A stretch of DNA of 64,000 nt from Paenibacillus sp. Soil766. GTDB taxonomy: Bacteria; Bacillota; Bacilli; Paenibacillales; NBRC-103111. The stretch is from assembly GCF_001428105.1 (NCBI RefSeq), contig NZ_LMSJ01000017.1, positions 26,322-90,321 of the forward strand, given 5' to 3'. Under the pieces are notes generated by a model that saw only the letters and a list, made by a program, of their open reading frames with translations, did not search any database and had not been told where the DNA came from. Both the position numbers and the translations under genes were made by a program. Within the stretch, counting starts at the first letter, position 1. Every line of letters starts with the position of its first letter. Below, piece by piece: positions 15,695 to 24,939 of the stretch.

Positions 15695-16495
15695 CTACAT
15701 CGTATGTTGGTCATGGACAATAGCAACCACATACCACTGTGAACCTGTGTATTCAAAAACCAACCGTAAACTGGTCCAATCCATACCTTGATACTGGGTA
15801 TCAAAACCTGGGAAATGGTATTCAACTGTTATATAGGAAGACGTGGGGTACACACTGAACACATTGTTGACCATGTTTCCTTTGCCAATCATCGTGTTAT
15901 AGCTAATTTGTGGCGCAGCGGCAAAGTTAGCGTTATATACAAATTTAGCCCAATAGTTTGGCATCGTCAGATCAATGGGGTCGCCCGACCCATCGAAAGT
16001 CCCCCAATGCGTGAGACTCGTGCTAGCCCATAGCGTCGCAAGATTGCTGCCTTGCACTTGAATGTCTGTCGCTGTATCAATATAGGAATACGGTGAGAAT
16101 TGCACACCCTTCTGCGGATGCACGAGCTTGGCAAGCTTCGATATATTCTTCTCCTTCAGTACGGCCACCACTTCTTGAGCACGGGCTTCGATCACTTTCT
16201 TAGCATCTGCTGCAGTGGAGAAGCTGGGGGGCTTAGTAATTGGCGAAGGCTTCACGCTAGCTGTTGCCTGCTGCTTAGTCGTCGCAACTGGTGTCGTTGT
16301 CGCAGTTGGTTGTAGAGTATCTGGAGCCAGCGTAGGCACAGGGGAGGGCAGCGATGTGACACTCGTGGTTGGCTGCGTCGTTGGCTGAGAGCTGCTCGTG
16401 ACCCCATTTACGGTCATCTTCTCGCTGCAGCCTGCGAATACGCTGACCAAACTGACCATCACCACGGCCATAGCAATCTTCCTCCTACTTCCCAT
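15695..16495 (-). CDS. Secreted lipoprotein, unknown function
   Basis: A 266-residue protein with a signal sequence and lipobox (SVFAGC), then a Ser/Thr/Pro-rich linker (about residues 30-90) and a globular domain of about 170 residues ending in WYVVAIVHDQ. The globular part resembles NTF2-like stress or resistance domains in general look, but no family is certain. ATG 16495 has GGAG eight bases upstream and is preferred over an in-frame GTG at 16504 that overlaps the ribosome site. Likely membrane-anchored outside the cell. Confidence 0.75.
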   Translation of the reverse strand: MGSRRKIAMAVVMVSLVSVFAGCSEKMTVNGVTSSSQPTTQPTTSVTSLPSPVPTLAPDTLQPTATTTPVATTKQQATASVKPSPITKPPSFSTAADAKKVIEARAQEVVAVLKEKNISKLAKLVHPQKGVQFSPYSYIDTATDIQVQGSNLATLWASTSLTHWGTFDGSGDPIDLTMPNYWAKFVYNANFAAAPQISYNTMIGKGNMVNNVFSVYPTSSYITVEYHFPGFDTQYQGMDWTSLRLVFEYTGSQWYVVAIVHDQHTM

Positions 16496-16730
16496 GAGAA
16501 CCACTCCTTCTTCAATTATCTTCCTTATTACAACAAACGTATGCGCGGCACGAAAGGTTACATCCTATTGATCTATAACCATAATAAAGTTGAACACAGC
16601 CCCCTCCGTTCTCGTACATGCGCCATATCGGATAATCCACTGTGCTCTGACCCTTCATCTTTTGTTAATCTTGGAGCTATTGGAGATACTACACAATTGG
16701 AAGCATCGCTTACTTAAATGGAGGAGGAAT

Positions 16731-18245
16731 ATGCGTTTGCACAAGCCAGATTTAAGCACAGAACTCGTTATGAACGAGAAGATGCTTAGAGAAACTTTTC
16801 AAGGTTGCTCCGATATCGTATTTCGTCCAATCTGCAGCAACCCTAAAGTACTGCTAATTTATACCGATGGTTTAATCGATACAAAAACATTGGATGAAGT
16901 TGTGTTACAGCCGATCCTATTTGATGAAACTTCCAGCGGGTTGAACCGTGTTCCTATTTCAGGACAGATCATCCAAGAGCAACTGATTGCGATCTCGCAA
17001 ATTCAAACGGTTTCTACCCTAAAGGAAGTGACTGATGGGATTCTCAAGGCGAATATCGCCCTATTAGTCGACGGAGAAAACAAGACTATCATCGCTGATC
17101 TCAAAGGATTCGAGAAACGCGCTGTTGAAGAACCAGCCGCCGAAGTTTCTGTCCGCGGGCCCAGAGACGGCTTTACAGAAACGTTACGAATTAATACAAG
17201 TTTAATCCGCAGACGAATCCGCAGTCCCAAGCTGAAAATGGAATCGGTTACGGTCGGTCAAGTTTCTCAGACTGATCTCGCAATCGTTTATATGGATGGG
17301 ATTGTCTCCAATACGATCTTAGCGGAAGTCCGTAAGAGAATCGAACGAATCCAAATTGACGGGGTTCTGGAATCAGGTTTTATCGAAGAATTTATTGAAG
17401 ATGCTACTTGGTCTCCCTTCCCCCAAATTCAAAATACCGAGCGCCCCGATGTCGTATGCGCCAGTCTACTTGAAGGGAAAATCGCAATTATCGTTGATAA
17501 CACACCATTCGCGCTGGTTCTTCCGATGACTTTTTGGACTGGCTTGCAAGCGGTTGAGGATTATTATGAACGCTCAATTTACACGACCTTCGTTCGATTC
17601 GTTCGCTATTCCTTATTAAATATTGCACTGTTACTTCCGTCTTTCTATGTCGCGCTCTCCACCTTTCATCAACAGCTTATTCCTACGAACCTACTCATTA
17701 GTATCGCTAATTCCAGGGAAGGCGTCCCGTTTCCTACGTTTGTTGAAACGTTGTTGATGGAGTTTATGTTCGAAGGACTTCGGGAGGCGGGAATTCGCAT
17801 GCCTAAAGCCGTTGGTTCAGCCGTTAGCATTGTTGGAGCTCTTGTCATTGGGCAAGCCGCCGTGCAAGCAGGTATCGTATCCGCTCCTGTTGTGATTATT
17901 GTAGCCACAACCGGAATCGCATCCTTTGCCATTCCCCGATATAATTTCGGGAATGCCTACCGGCTTCTTCGTTTCCCGATGTTGCTATTAGCGGGAATGT
18001 TAGGTTTATATGGGATTATAAGCGGCGTATTTCTCTTAATCATACATCTCCTTAACCTACGTTCGTTTGGAGTCCCCTACATGAGTCCGGTAGTTTCACA
18101 AATGCCTCGTAACATGAAGGATGTACTCATCCGTGCGCCCAGATGGAGTATGATCTGGCGTCCCTCCAACCTCACAGGGGTAAATAAGAAGCGTATCCCC
18201 GAAGGTCAACAACCAAGTCCAAAACGAGGGAGAGAAGGCAAATGA
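16731..18245 (+). CDS. Spore germination receptor A subunit (GerA family), cluster 1
   Basis: A protein of about 504 residues with the GerA N-terminal cytosolic domain, the family motif VRGPRDGFTETLRINTSLIR (about residues 143-162) and four to five C-terminal membrane helices including the conserved AVSIVGALVIGQAAVQAGIV. It is part of an inner spore-membrane germinant receptor that responds to nutrients. GGAGGAGGAAT precedes the ATG. Its stop overlaps the next start (ATGA). The B-subunit gene of the cluster is on the opposite strand, so control differs from the normal A-B-C operon. Confidence 0.93.
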   Translation: MRLHKPDLSTELVMNEKMLRETFQGCSDIVFRPICSNPKVLLIYTDGLIDTKTLDEVVLQPILFDETSSGLNRVPISGQIIQEQLIAISQIQTVSTLKEVTDGILKANIALLVDGENKTIIADLKGFEKRAVEEPAAEVSVRGPRDGFTETLRINTSLIRRRIRSPKLKMESVTVGQVSQTDLAIVYMDGIVSNTILAEVRKRIERIQIDGVLESGFIEEFIEDATWSPFPQIQNTERPDVVCASLLEGKIAIIVDNTPFALVLPMTFWTGLQAVEDYYERSIYTTFVRFVRYSLLNIALLLPSFYVALSTFHQQLIPTNLLISIANSREGVPFPTFVETLLMEFMFEGLREAGIRMPKAVGSAVSIVGALVIGQAAVQAGIVSAPVVIIVATTGIASFAIPRYNFGNAYRLLRFPMLLLAGMLGLYGIISGVFLLIIHLLNLRSFGVPYMSPVVSQMPRNMKDVLIRAPRWSMIWRPSNLTGVNKKRIPEGQQPSPKRGREGK

Positions 18246-19465
18246 ATAGAAAATTTGGGCGATGCTTTATTCTAATCCTCTCTCTTTTATTTATAACGGG
18301 CTGTTGGGATAATTCGGAAGTGAACGAGCTTGCCATTGAACTCGCATGGGGGATCGACAAGACTCAGAACAAGAAAATCATGATCAGTACCCAAGCAATC
18401 ATCCCGTCCAAAATCAAAGGCGGGCAGTACGAGGGTACAGGTGGAGTAAGCAAAGGAAAGCCATTTTTTGTCGTCACCAGCGAGGGGATGAATACGCTCG
18501 ATGCGGTTCGGCGGATGCAGAGTCAGCTTTCCCGGAGAGTGTTCCGCGGTCATAGGCGAGTCATTGTGATTGGGGAATCCATGGCTCGACAGGGGATTAA
18601 GGAGGTAATCGATACCTACACAAGAGATCCGAACCTCAAGTTGCGAACCGATATATTTATTGTTAAGGGAGGTACTGCAAAGGATTTCTTACAAATATCG
18701 TACCCCTTAGAGACAATTCCCGGTCTCGCCGTTTTAGGTGAATTCAACCAGTTGGGAACAATCCGGGAAATGGGACTCTTAAACTTTTTACTCTCGGCAA
18801 CCAAGGAAGGAGCCTGTCCATACGTCCCCTCAATTGCAATAGGCATGACCCCTGCTACTCGAGATGAAGAAATTCAAAAAGATCAATCCAATGCGGATGT
18901 AGAAGGTTTCCGAATCGCAGGACCTGGTATCTTTAATAAAGAATTGAAATTGGTTGGATTCTTGAATGTAGATGAAGGTTGGGCAATCCGATGGGTAACC
19001 GGGAATCTGAAGAAGTTGACGATATCAGCAGCGATACCGCAAGAGGATGGCAACACGAGTATGGACCTATACAAGATTGAAAGTAAAATTGAACCGGTTA
19101 TCCAAGGGGACAAGTTAAAAATCCTTGTCACGTTAACGGGGCAAGGAGCGATTCGTGAAAACAACACTCATCTAGATCTCACCCAATCGAAAAATATTAC
19201 CCTTCTCCAAAACGCATTGAACAAACACGTTGAAGAGTCCGTCCTTCAAACGATTACCAAAGTGCAACAACAGTTTGGGACAGATGTGTTCGGATTCAGC
19301 GATACCATTCGCAGGACTAATTTACCATACTGGAAATCCGTAAAGCATGATTGGGAATCCACGTTTCGGGAAGCCGATATTTCCGTTAATGCGAAATTGA
19401 CGGTTCGACGGATAGGAATAACGGGGCCATCGCTGCATTTGAAAACAGACGAGACTAAGAAATGA
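18242..19465 (+). CDS. Spore germination receptor C subunit, Ger(x)C lipoprotein, cluster 1
   Basis: A 407-residue lipoprotein with signal peptide and lipobox (LFITGCWDNSEVNELAI) and the GerAC fold (LSRRVFRGHRRVIVIGESMA; C-terminal KVQQQFGTDVFGF). It sits on the outer face of the spore inner membrane with the A and B subunits. Overlap with gerA by four bases implies coupling. The stop codon lies in a small palindrome (AAGAAATGAA/TTCATTTCTT) that also spans the stop of the convergent B-subunit gene. Confidence 0.93.
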   Translation: MNRKFGRCFILILSLLFITGCWDNSEVNELAIELAWGIDKTQNKKIMISTQAIIPSKIKGGQYEGTGGVSKGKPFFVVTSEGMNTLDAVRRMQSQLSRRVFRGHRRVIVIGESMARQGIKEVIDTYTRDPNLKLRTDIFIVKGGTAKDFLQISYPLETIPGLAVLGEFNQLGTIREMGLLNFLLSATKEGACPYVPSIAIGMTPATRDEEIQKDQSNADVEGFRIAGPGIFNKELKLVGFLNVDEGWAIRWVTGNLKKLTISAAIPQEDGNTSMDLYKIESKIEPVIQGDKLKILVTLTGQGAIRENNTHLDLTQSKNITLLQNALNKHVEESVLQTITKVQQQFGTDVFGFSDTIRRTNLPYWKSVKHDWESTFREADISVNAKLTVRRIGITGPSLHLKTDETKK

Positions 19466-19469
19466 AGAT

Positions 19470-20558
19470 TCATTTCTTCTTCAATTGCCGCAACCAAGTA
19501 ACGATGAGAAGGATTACTGGTAAGACTAAGAGCAAGGGCATCCACACGTAAGGTACAAGTATTTCAAAGTGGTGATGATAAATGTGCTCGGCAATGTTTT
19601 GGGACATGGTCATGCCAAGAAATAATGCGATGGCGCATGCTGGCACGACAAGTACGCGATAGCTCTTCATATTCGTTAATTGCTGAATCCCGCTTACCGC
19701 TGCGAGCATATGAACGACGCTTTTTAAAAGTGCCGTCATCAAAAGGTAGAGGACGCCGAACATTTGTAAGTTTTCAATGAAATTCCCGATACTTATCAAA
19801 CTCAGTAAGGTGTATAAAGGGTATAAAAAACCCGAAAACATGTCTCCAAAAACTAAAATAGCCAACATGTCAAAGATAGTTATCAGGATGCCGGACAGCA
19901 AAGTTGCGAGGATCGTAATCTTCATCACTTTGTTAGGGCTTTTAGTCTCCGGCCAGAACATGGCAAGGACGAGCGTTTCCCCAAAGGATTGCGTGATGCC
20001 GGGTGGGTAAACAACTTTCCAGACAGGCTCCCACCCTTTTTCAAAAATAGGCAAGACATTATTGATATGCAAGACGCTGGAGCTAAAAAGAAGAATGACC
20101 TCAATAAAAACCAAGAATAATACGATGGGAAGGAACATTTCTCCTAGTCGAGAAAGGATCTCAACTCCACCATATACGCAATAGGCAATGATGATGGCAA
20201 ATACCCCTGCGATAATAATAAGCGGTGTATTAGCTAATACGGTTGTTGAGACCATATCTCTGATATCCGCAATAATCCGCCCAACAATATACAGAGACAT
20301 AAGTGGATACAGAAATGCAAGAGGCGTCCCGATCTTGCGCCCAAATTGCGCTGGAAACCATTGAACAAGGGTTAACCCCGGATTCATCCGCATTAAGGCA
20401 ATATAGATCAGAATTACGAATACACCCAGACAACAGGAGACCAGTTCGCCAATCCACGCATCCCTGCCTGCCGCGCCCCCGAAGCCAAAGACAATGGTCG
20501 TACCTAATTGAAAAATAAAAGTAATCGCGAATAACTGGTAGACGGAAATTTTATGCAT
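19470..20558 (-). CDS. Spore germination receptor B subunit (GerB permease), cluster 1, convergent
   Basis: A 362-residue polytopic protein of the endospore-germination permease (APC-like) family, with the N-terminal hallmark FQLGTTIVFGFGGAAGRDAW and ten predicted helices. The B subunit binds germinant. ATG 20558 follows GAGAGGATACT; an upstream in-frame extension is unlikely. It converges on gerC with four bases between the stops, so expression needs its own promoter to the right. Confidence 0.92.
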   Translation of the reverse strand: MHKISVYQLFAITFIFQLGTTIVFGFGGAAGRDAWIGELVSCCLGVFVILIYIALMRMNPGLTLVQWFPAQFGRKIGTPLAFLYPLMSLYIVGRIIADIRDMVSTTVLANTPLIIIAGVFAIIIAYCVYGGVEILSRLGEMFLPIVLFLVFIEVILLFSSSVLHINNVLPIFEKGWEPVWKVVYPPGITQSFGETLVLAMFWPETKSPNKVMKITILATLLSGILITIFDMLAILVFGDMFSGFLYPLYTLLSLISIGNFIENLQMFGVLYLLMTALLKSVVHMLAAVSGIQQLTNMKSYRVLVVPACAIALFLGMTMSQNIAEHIYHHHFEILVPYVWMPLLLVLPVILLIVTWLRQLKKK

Positions 20559-20680
20559 AGTATCCTCTCGAAACAATCTGATTCGCTCTCGCTGCCAAAG
20601 ACACAACGTCTCGGAATATTAGGCTGGATCAGCCCCTTCCCGCATCAGCTATTATTACCAATGGAAAGATACGGTAATCG

Positions 20681-20710
20681 TTTAAAGCCCGAGAATTGCT
20701 CCTCGGGCCC
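20681..20710 (-). terminator. Hairpin after the 138-aa gene
   Basis: GCCCGAG-n8-CTCGGGC with a short T tract on the minus strand lies downstream of the leftward gene ending at 20750. The T tail is weak. Confidence 0.6.
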
Positions 20711-20749
20711 TTCTACATTATGCTCTTGTCTTGAACACACCGACACCGA

Positions 20750-21166
20750 TTAAATTCGAATACCGGCGCTAAAGTGATTATAATCATCCGCCGAAGGATC
20801 GAAAGCCGCCTCGTCATCACTCGGTACCGCATCGTGATCCGATACCACCGCGGATGCCGCATAGCTGTCGGACCAATCCTCATTCACAGTATGTGCCGGA
20901 ATGCGGATGGAGCCTTCCAGGTCATACGCCATGGCGAAGGTGGCCTGCTCGGATTGCACCTGCGGACGATCCACTAGCCGCCCACCGTGGGATTGAGCGA
21001 TTTCGATAGCCGAGGTGATCTCCTGCTCATCGAGGTGAATGTGCAGCGTTGCGCGCTCCACTTCCAGCAGCTCCGGCTTATAGCCGAGCTCTTCTAATGT
21101 ATCTAACGCTAGCAAAGCATCTCGCCTTTGAGCGAATTCAAAAAAGATAGGAACAAAGTCCTTCAT
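20750..21166 (-). CDS. Conserved-type hypothetical protein, 138 aa
   Basis: The N-terminal 75 residues look like a small alpha/beta domain (FAQRRDALLALDTLEELGYK; then HIHLDEQEITSAIEIAQSHGG) reminiscent of ACT-like or ferredoxin-like folds. The C-terminal half is acidic and low complexity. There is no signal peptide or membrane segment. A ribosome site (GAAAGGGTGCAG) lies before the ATG. No function can be assigned. Confidence 0.65.
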   Translation of the reverse strand: MKDFVPIFFEFAQRRDALLALDTLEELGYKPELLEVERATLHIHLDEQEITSAIEIAQSHGGRLVDRPQVQSEQATFAMAYDLEGSIRIPAHTVNEDWSDSYAASAVVSDHDAVPSDDEAAFDPSADDYNHFSAGIRI

Positions 21167-21245
21167 CTAACTGCACCCTTTCTCTTCCTTCAAATGGAAA
21201 GTCTGCCCTTAGGTTTGACCAATTGTTCCTATCCTATTCGAAAAC

Positions 21246-22097
21246 CTAGTTCGCCGTCCTCATCATTGCTTCTTGAACGAGCTGGAGCAGCTCTGCGTGA
21301 TAGGCTGGCACTGCGGCGACCAAGTAGATAGCTCCGTCAGCTTCCGCTTCTTCCTCAACGACTGCCGTGCCACCGAGCAAAGCAACCGGATTCCCCGCGA
21401 AATCCGTCACTTTCACACCAGCCTCCTGCGCTAGCAACAAGCCAGCATAGAGATCCTCCCCTTCGGAGTTGTACAGAACAACCCCGTGCAGATCGCCTCT
21501 GGCCAGCATCGTCCATACGATAGAAGGCGCCCATAGGCGCATCACTCTTTTGACCGAATACTCCAGATGATGTCGGAGCGCTAAGGCCCGCTGATCGTCC
21601 TTCGTTACGGCATGCCCTTGAATCCATGAAACAGTAGACTTCGTCAGCACACCACTAGGCTTCGCCAGCAGCCGCCGATCACCTTGCCAAGCGCCTTCGT
21701 CTTGAACAGCCACATAAGTGAGTTCCATAGCTGAATCATGCACGACCCCCAGTACAATCCGACCTTGATAGCTCAAAGAGATTGAAACACCGTACAAAGG
21801 GAGGCCTAGTGCGAAATTGTTCGTTCCATCTAAGGGATCCACGTGCCACACCCAGTCACTCGCTGCGCCACCCTCACCCGCTTCTTCACTATAGATGCGA
21901 TGAGTCGGAAACACACTTAGGATGTCATCCACGATGAGACGATCTGCCTGCACGTCCACCTCTGTCACGAGATCACCGCGCTCATCTTTGTGCTGAAGGA
22001 TGAATTGACCACCGAAACGTTTCTTGGCCAATTCCCCTGCTTTCACAGCCGCTCCTACAGCAACCTCTCTTGCTAATGTCCATTCGTTCCGATTCAT
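21246..22097 (-). CDS. Inositol monophosphatase-family phosphatase
   Basis: A 283-residue protein with the metal-binding motifs of the family: IYSEEAGEGG and WHVDPLDGTNNFALG. The usual third motif (WDxAAG) reads EDLYAGLLLAQEAG, an altered but aligned version. It likely hydrolyses inositol monophosphate or a related sugar or nucleotide phosphate in the cytosol. ATG 22097 is chosen because GAGGGGG is nine bases upstream, whereas the ATG at 22106 abuts that site. Confidence 0.87.
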   Translation of the reverse strand: MNRNEWTLAREVAVGAAVKAGELAKKRFGGQFILQHKDERGDLVTEVDVQADRLIVDDILSVFPTHRIYSEEAGEGGAASDWVWHVDPLDGTNNFALGLPLYGVSISLSYQGRIVLGVVHDSAMELTYVAVQDEGAWQGDRRLLAKPSGVLTKSTVSWIQGHAVTKDDQRALALRHHLEYSVKRVMRLWAPSIVWTMLARGDLHGVVLYNSEGEDLYAGLLLAQEAGVKVTDFAGNPVALLGGTAVVEEEAEADGAIYLVAAVPAYHAELLQLVQEAMMRTAN

Positions 22098-22265
22098 TCC
22101 GTGCATCCCCCTCGCGTAATCACTTCTGTCCTTACCATATTACCATATCCTACCTAGAAAAGTTGGGTGAAAGCCTGCGCTTGCATTGACAAGCCACCTG
22201 TTCATAAGTGATAATATAGCAAAATCAGAAGGCGACAAGAGCTGTCGAAAGGGGTATTTGCGAGT

Positions 22266-23231
22266 ATGGTAAAGCATCATCAACACAAGATTTTGGATTG
22301 TACGATTCGAGACGGCGGTTTGGTTAACGATTGGGATTTCAGCGTGGAGTTTGTCCAAGATATGTATCGTGGCTTGAGCGCTGCTGGCGTAGAATATATG
22401 GAAATTGGTTACAAAAACTCAGAAAAGCTACTAAAAGGCGGATCATCCGGCCCTTGGAGATTCCTTAACGAATCCTTCTTACGTGATGTTATCACCAAAA
22501 AAACAGATACAAAACTATCCGCTCTTGTTGATATCGGACGTGTGGATGAGAAAGACATTTTGCCTCGTGAAGACAGCTTACTTGACCTGATCCGCGTGGC
22601 TTGTTACATCAAGGATGTTGATAAAGGTCTTGAGCTTGTACAGAAATTCCATGACATGGGTTACGAAACGTCCTTGAACATCATGGCGCTTTCCCACGTA
22701 ATGGAGAACGAATTAACGGAAGCCTTTGAAGAAATCAACAAAAGTGCAGTTGACGTTGTTTATGTTGTAGATTCCTACGGCAGCATGGGAAGCAAAGATA
22801 TTGACTACCTTGTCTCCAAATTCCAACGCTTACTTCCAGAGAAGGAGCTTGGCTTGCATATGCACAACAACATGCAGCTCGCTTTCGCTAACACGATCAC
22901 AGGAGCTTCCAAAGGTGTAACTTTCTTGGATTCCTCCGTGTACGGTATGGGTCGCGCTGCTGGTAACTGTACGACAGAATTGCTGCTCAGCCACCTCAAG
23001 GGAGCACGCTACGATGTACGTCCTGTTCTTGAAATCATTGAGAAGCATATGATCACAATGCGTGAGAAATGGGATTGGGGCTACCTCATTCCATACATGA
23101 TCGTTGGTGCACTAGATGAGCACCCGCGCACAGCAATGGCATTGCTTGACTCAGCTGAGCGTAATAATTTCACTGACTTCTACGATCGTTTAACTTCCGT
23201 AGAAACATTCCCCTCTGCAAGCAAGAAATAA
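22266..23231 (+). CDS. DRE-TIM metallolyase / HMGL-like aldolase-domain protein
   Basis: A 321-residue TIM-barrel protein with DCTIRDGG at residues 11-18, VVDSYGSM, and the HMHNNMQLAFANT metal-site motif. These place it with 4-hydroxy-2-oxovalerate aldolase and related Claisen-type enzymes. It lacks the C-terminal communication domain of true HOA aldolases, and no partner dehydrogenase is nearby, so the substrate is unknown. AAAGGGG lies about ten bases before the ATG. Monocistronic with its own terminator. Confidence 0.85.
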   Translation: MVKHHQHKILDCTIRDGGLVNDWDFSVEFVQDMYRGLSAAGVEYMEIGYKNSEKLLKGGSSGPWRFLNESFLRDVITKKTDTKLSALVDIGRVDEKDILPREDSLLDLIRVACYIKDVDKGLELVQKFHDMGYETSLNIMALSHVMENELTEAFEEINKSAVDVVYVVDSYGSMGSKDIDYLVSKFQRLLPEKELGLHMHNNMQLAFANTITGASKGVTFLDSSVYGMGRAAGNCTTELLLSHLKGARYDVRPVLEIIEKHMITMREKWDWGYLIPYMIVGALDEHPRTAMALLDSAERNNFTDFYDRLTSVETFPSASKK

Positions 23232-23247
23232 TCTATACAACCTCAAC

Positions 23248-23304
23248 AACCCCTATTCGGCAGTTCAGGAAGACCTTTCTCCTGACTGCACGACTAGGGG
23301 TTTA
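23248..23304 (+). terminator. Terminator after the aldolase-like gene
   Basis: AACCCCT...AGGGGTTT encloses an inner GCAGT-TCAGGA/TCCTGACTGC stem, followed by a short T run. Confidence 0.8.
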
Positions 23305-23322
23305 TTGCGCCACATGCAACCG

Positions 23323-23646
23323 CTATTTGATAATTTTTGCTGACACCACATAGTTTTCTGCGTAAGCTCGATCGATCAAAAAAATGAAGTCCTCTCCATC
23401 TCTTCGATTGAAATTCTTTTTTGGAAAAACCTCAATATATTCACTATCAATCAGCATCGTGCATTTCTCATCCGTATAGATGAATCCAGATTCCAAACGC
23501 TTTATGGCTTCCACCATGACTTCCCTTGATTTCAAATCTCCATGAATCTCCACATAGACTTTGGCGGTAGCATTATGATCTTGGAGTAAAATCGCTACCT
23601 TGTGTTTCACTTTGATGCGCACCTTCTTTTTGGGAGATATGCTCAT
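23323..23646 (-). CDS. Hypothetical basic protein, 107 aa
   Basis: It begins with a basic stretch (SPKKKVRIKVKHKVAILLQD) and has alternating beta-type hydrophobics. There is no signal peptide, membrane helix or recognised motif. GGAGTAGAACAACCT precedes the ATG. It is convergent with the aldolase-like gene and divergent from germination cluster 2. Confidence 0.6.
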   Translation of the reverse strand: MSISPKKKVRIKVKHKVAILLQDHNATAKVYVEIHGDLKSREVMVEAIKRLESGFIYTDEKCTMLIDSEYIEVFPKKNFNRRDGEDFIFLIDRAYAENYVVSAKIIK

Positions 23647-23830
23647 AGGTTGTTCTACTCCTTCATTCGTCTATAGATTCATTTTATGTCGGAATCGGGG
23701 CATGTGGACTAGGCTAATGGACAATTTCACACTTCTATTCCGTGAGACTTGGGTGTTTAAAGGCAAGGAAGGATAATTTTTCCCTAATTTGAAAATAGTA
23801 AGAGCATTAGCGCGTCAGGGGGTGTTCTGC

Positions 23831-24925
23831 GTGATTCAAGTGCTCTCGACATGGCAAACATTCTGCCTTTTGTTTTTATTCCAGCTAGGTACAACCATTG
23901 TATTTGGCTTCGCTAGCAGTGCTAAGCAGGACGCTTGGCTAGCTGCCCTACTCAGTGCCACCATTGGAATAAGCATCGTTTGGATGTTTAGTCGTATTTA
24001 TGAACGAAATCCAGGTGAAACCTTAGTTTCCCTGCTCCAAATAACCTTCGGCAAGTACGTAGGCCACCTATTGACCTCACTTTATATCTTTGCTTTTACT
24101 TACGAATCGGGTCGCATTTTAAGGGATTTAGGGGAGTTAATGGGTACGTTTCTACTTCCAAGTACACCAGCTCCATTCTTAATGCTGCTTCTTGTCATAT
24201 TGGTTGCTTATGCTTGTTATGCCGGGATTGAACGAATTGCCCGGTTAGCTGAACTCAGTATTATTATCGTTTTCTTGTTTACCTGCATCCAACTCATTCT
24301 GCTTATCTTCTCGGATGTCGTTGACTTCTCGTCGCTGCTGCCTGTTGCATCGGATTGGCGAAGCATTGGTGTAACGGTATTCCCCCTAGGCTTAACAACG
24401 ACATTCGGTGAAGTTATCATCTTCGCCGTATTCTGGAAATTGACTGTCAGCCCCAGCAAGTTTCGCAAGGCTGCCCTTTACTCCTCCCTACTCGTCGGAG
24501 CTGTTTTTGTCGTTCTTGATCTTATTGCCGTTAGTACGCTAGGACCAGACCTTTTCTACCGCTCCTTTTATCCGCTTCTCACCAGCTTTCAGTTGATCCG
24601 AATCGCCGATTTTATCGACAATTTGGATCCTTTTGTTGTGACAACTTTCATTACAGGCGGTTTGTTCAAAATCATTCTATACGCCTACGCGGCATGCACA
24701 ACGATCACCACACAGTGGAAAACGGAAAATCATCGCGTGGTGATTATACCGGTCGCTTTGCTAATTTGGTTTATTTCCATCTACACGGCCAAAAATATTG
24801 CCAGTCATATTTTTGTAGGCCTGAAGGTTGTGCCTTGGATTGTCGAACTCCCTTTATTCGTCGTAATCCCATTACTAATTTTCATCTTGAACGGGGTATT
24901 TAGAAAACGCAGCGTAGAGAGCTAA
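23831..24925 (+). CDS. Spore germination receptor B subunit (GerB permease), cluster 2
   Basis: A polytopic protein of about 364 residues with the family signature FLFQLGTTIVFGFASSAKQD and ten predicted helices. Start GTG 23831 is supported by GGGGGTG six bases upstream and the usual family length; a TTG at 23789 would add 14 unlikely residues. It is the first gene of a B-A-C-D operon; the next gene starts 14 bases after its stop behind AAGGAGGGAG. Confidence 0.92.
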   Translation: MIQVLSTWQTFCLLFLFQLGTTIVFGFASSAKQDAWLAALLSATIGISIVWMFSRIYERNPGETLVSLLQITFGKYVGHLLTSLYIFAFTYESGRILRDLGELMGTFLLPSTPAPFLMLLLVILVAYACYAGIERIARLAELSIIIVFLFTCIQLILLIFSDVVDFSSLLPVASDWRSIGVTVFPLGLTTTFGEVIIFAVFWKLTVSPSKFRKAALYSSLLVGAVFVVLDLIAVSTLGPDLFYRSFYPLLTSFQLIRIADFIDNLDPFVVTTFITGGLFKIILYAYAACTTITTQWKTENHRVVIIPVALLIWFISIYTAKNIASHIFVGLKVVPWIVELPLFVVIPLLIFILNGVFRKRSVES

Positions 24926-24939
24926 GGAGGGAGAATCGG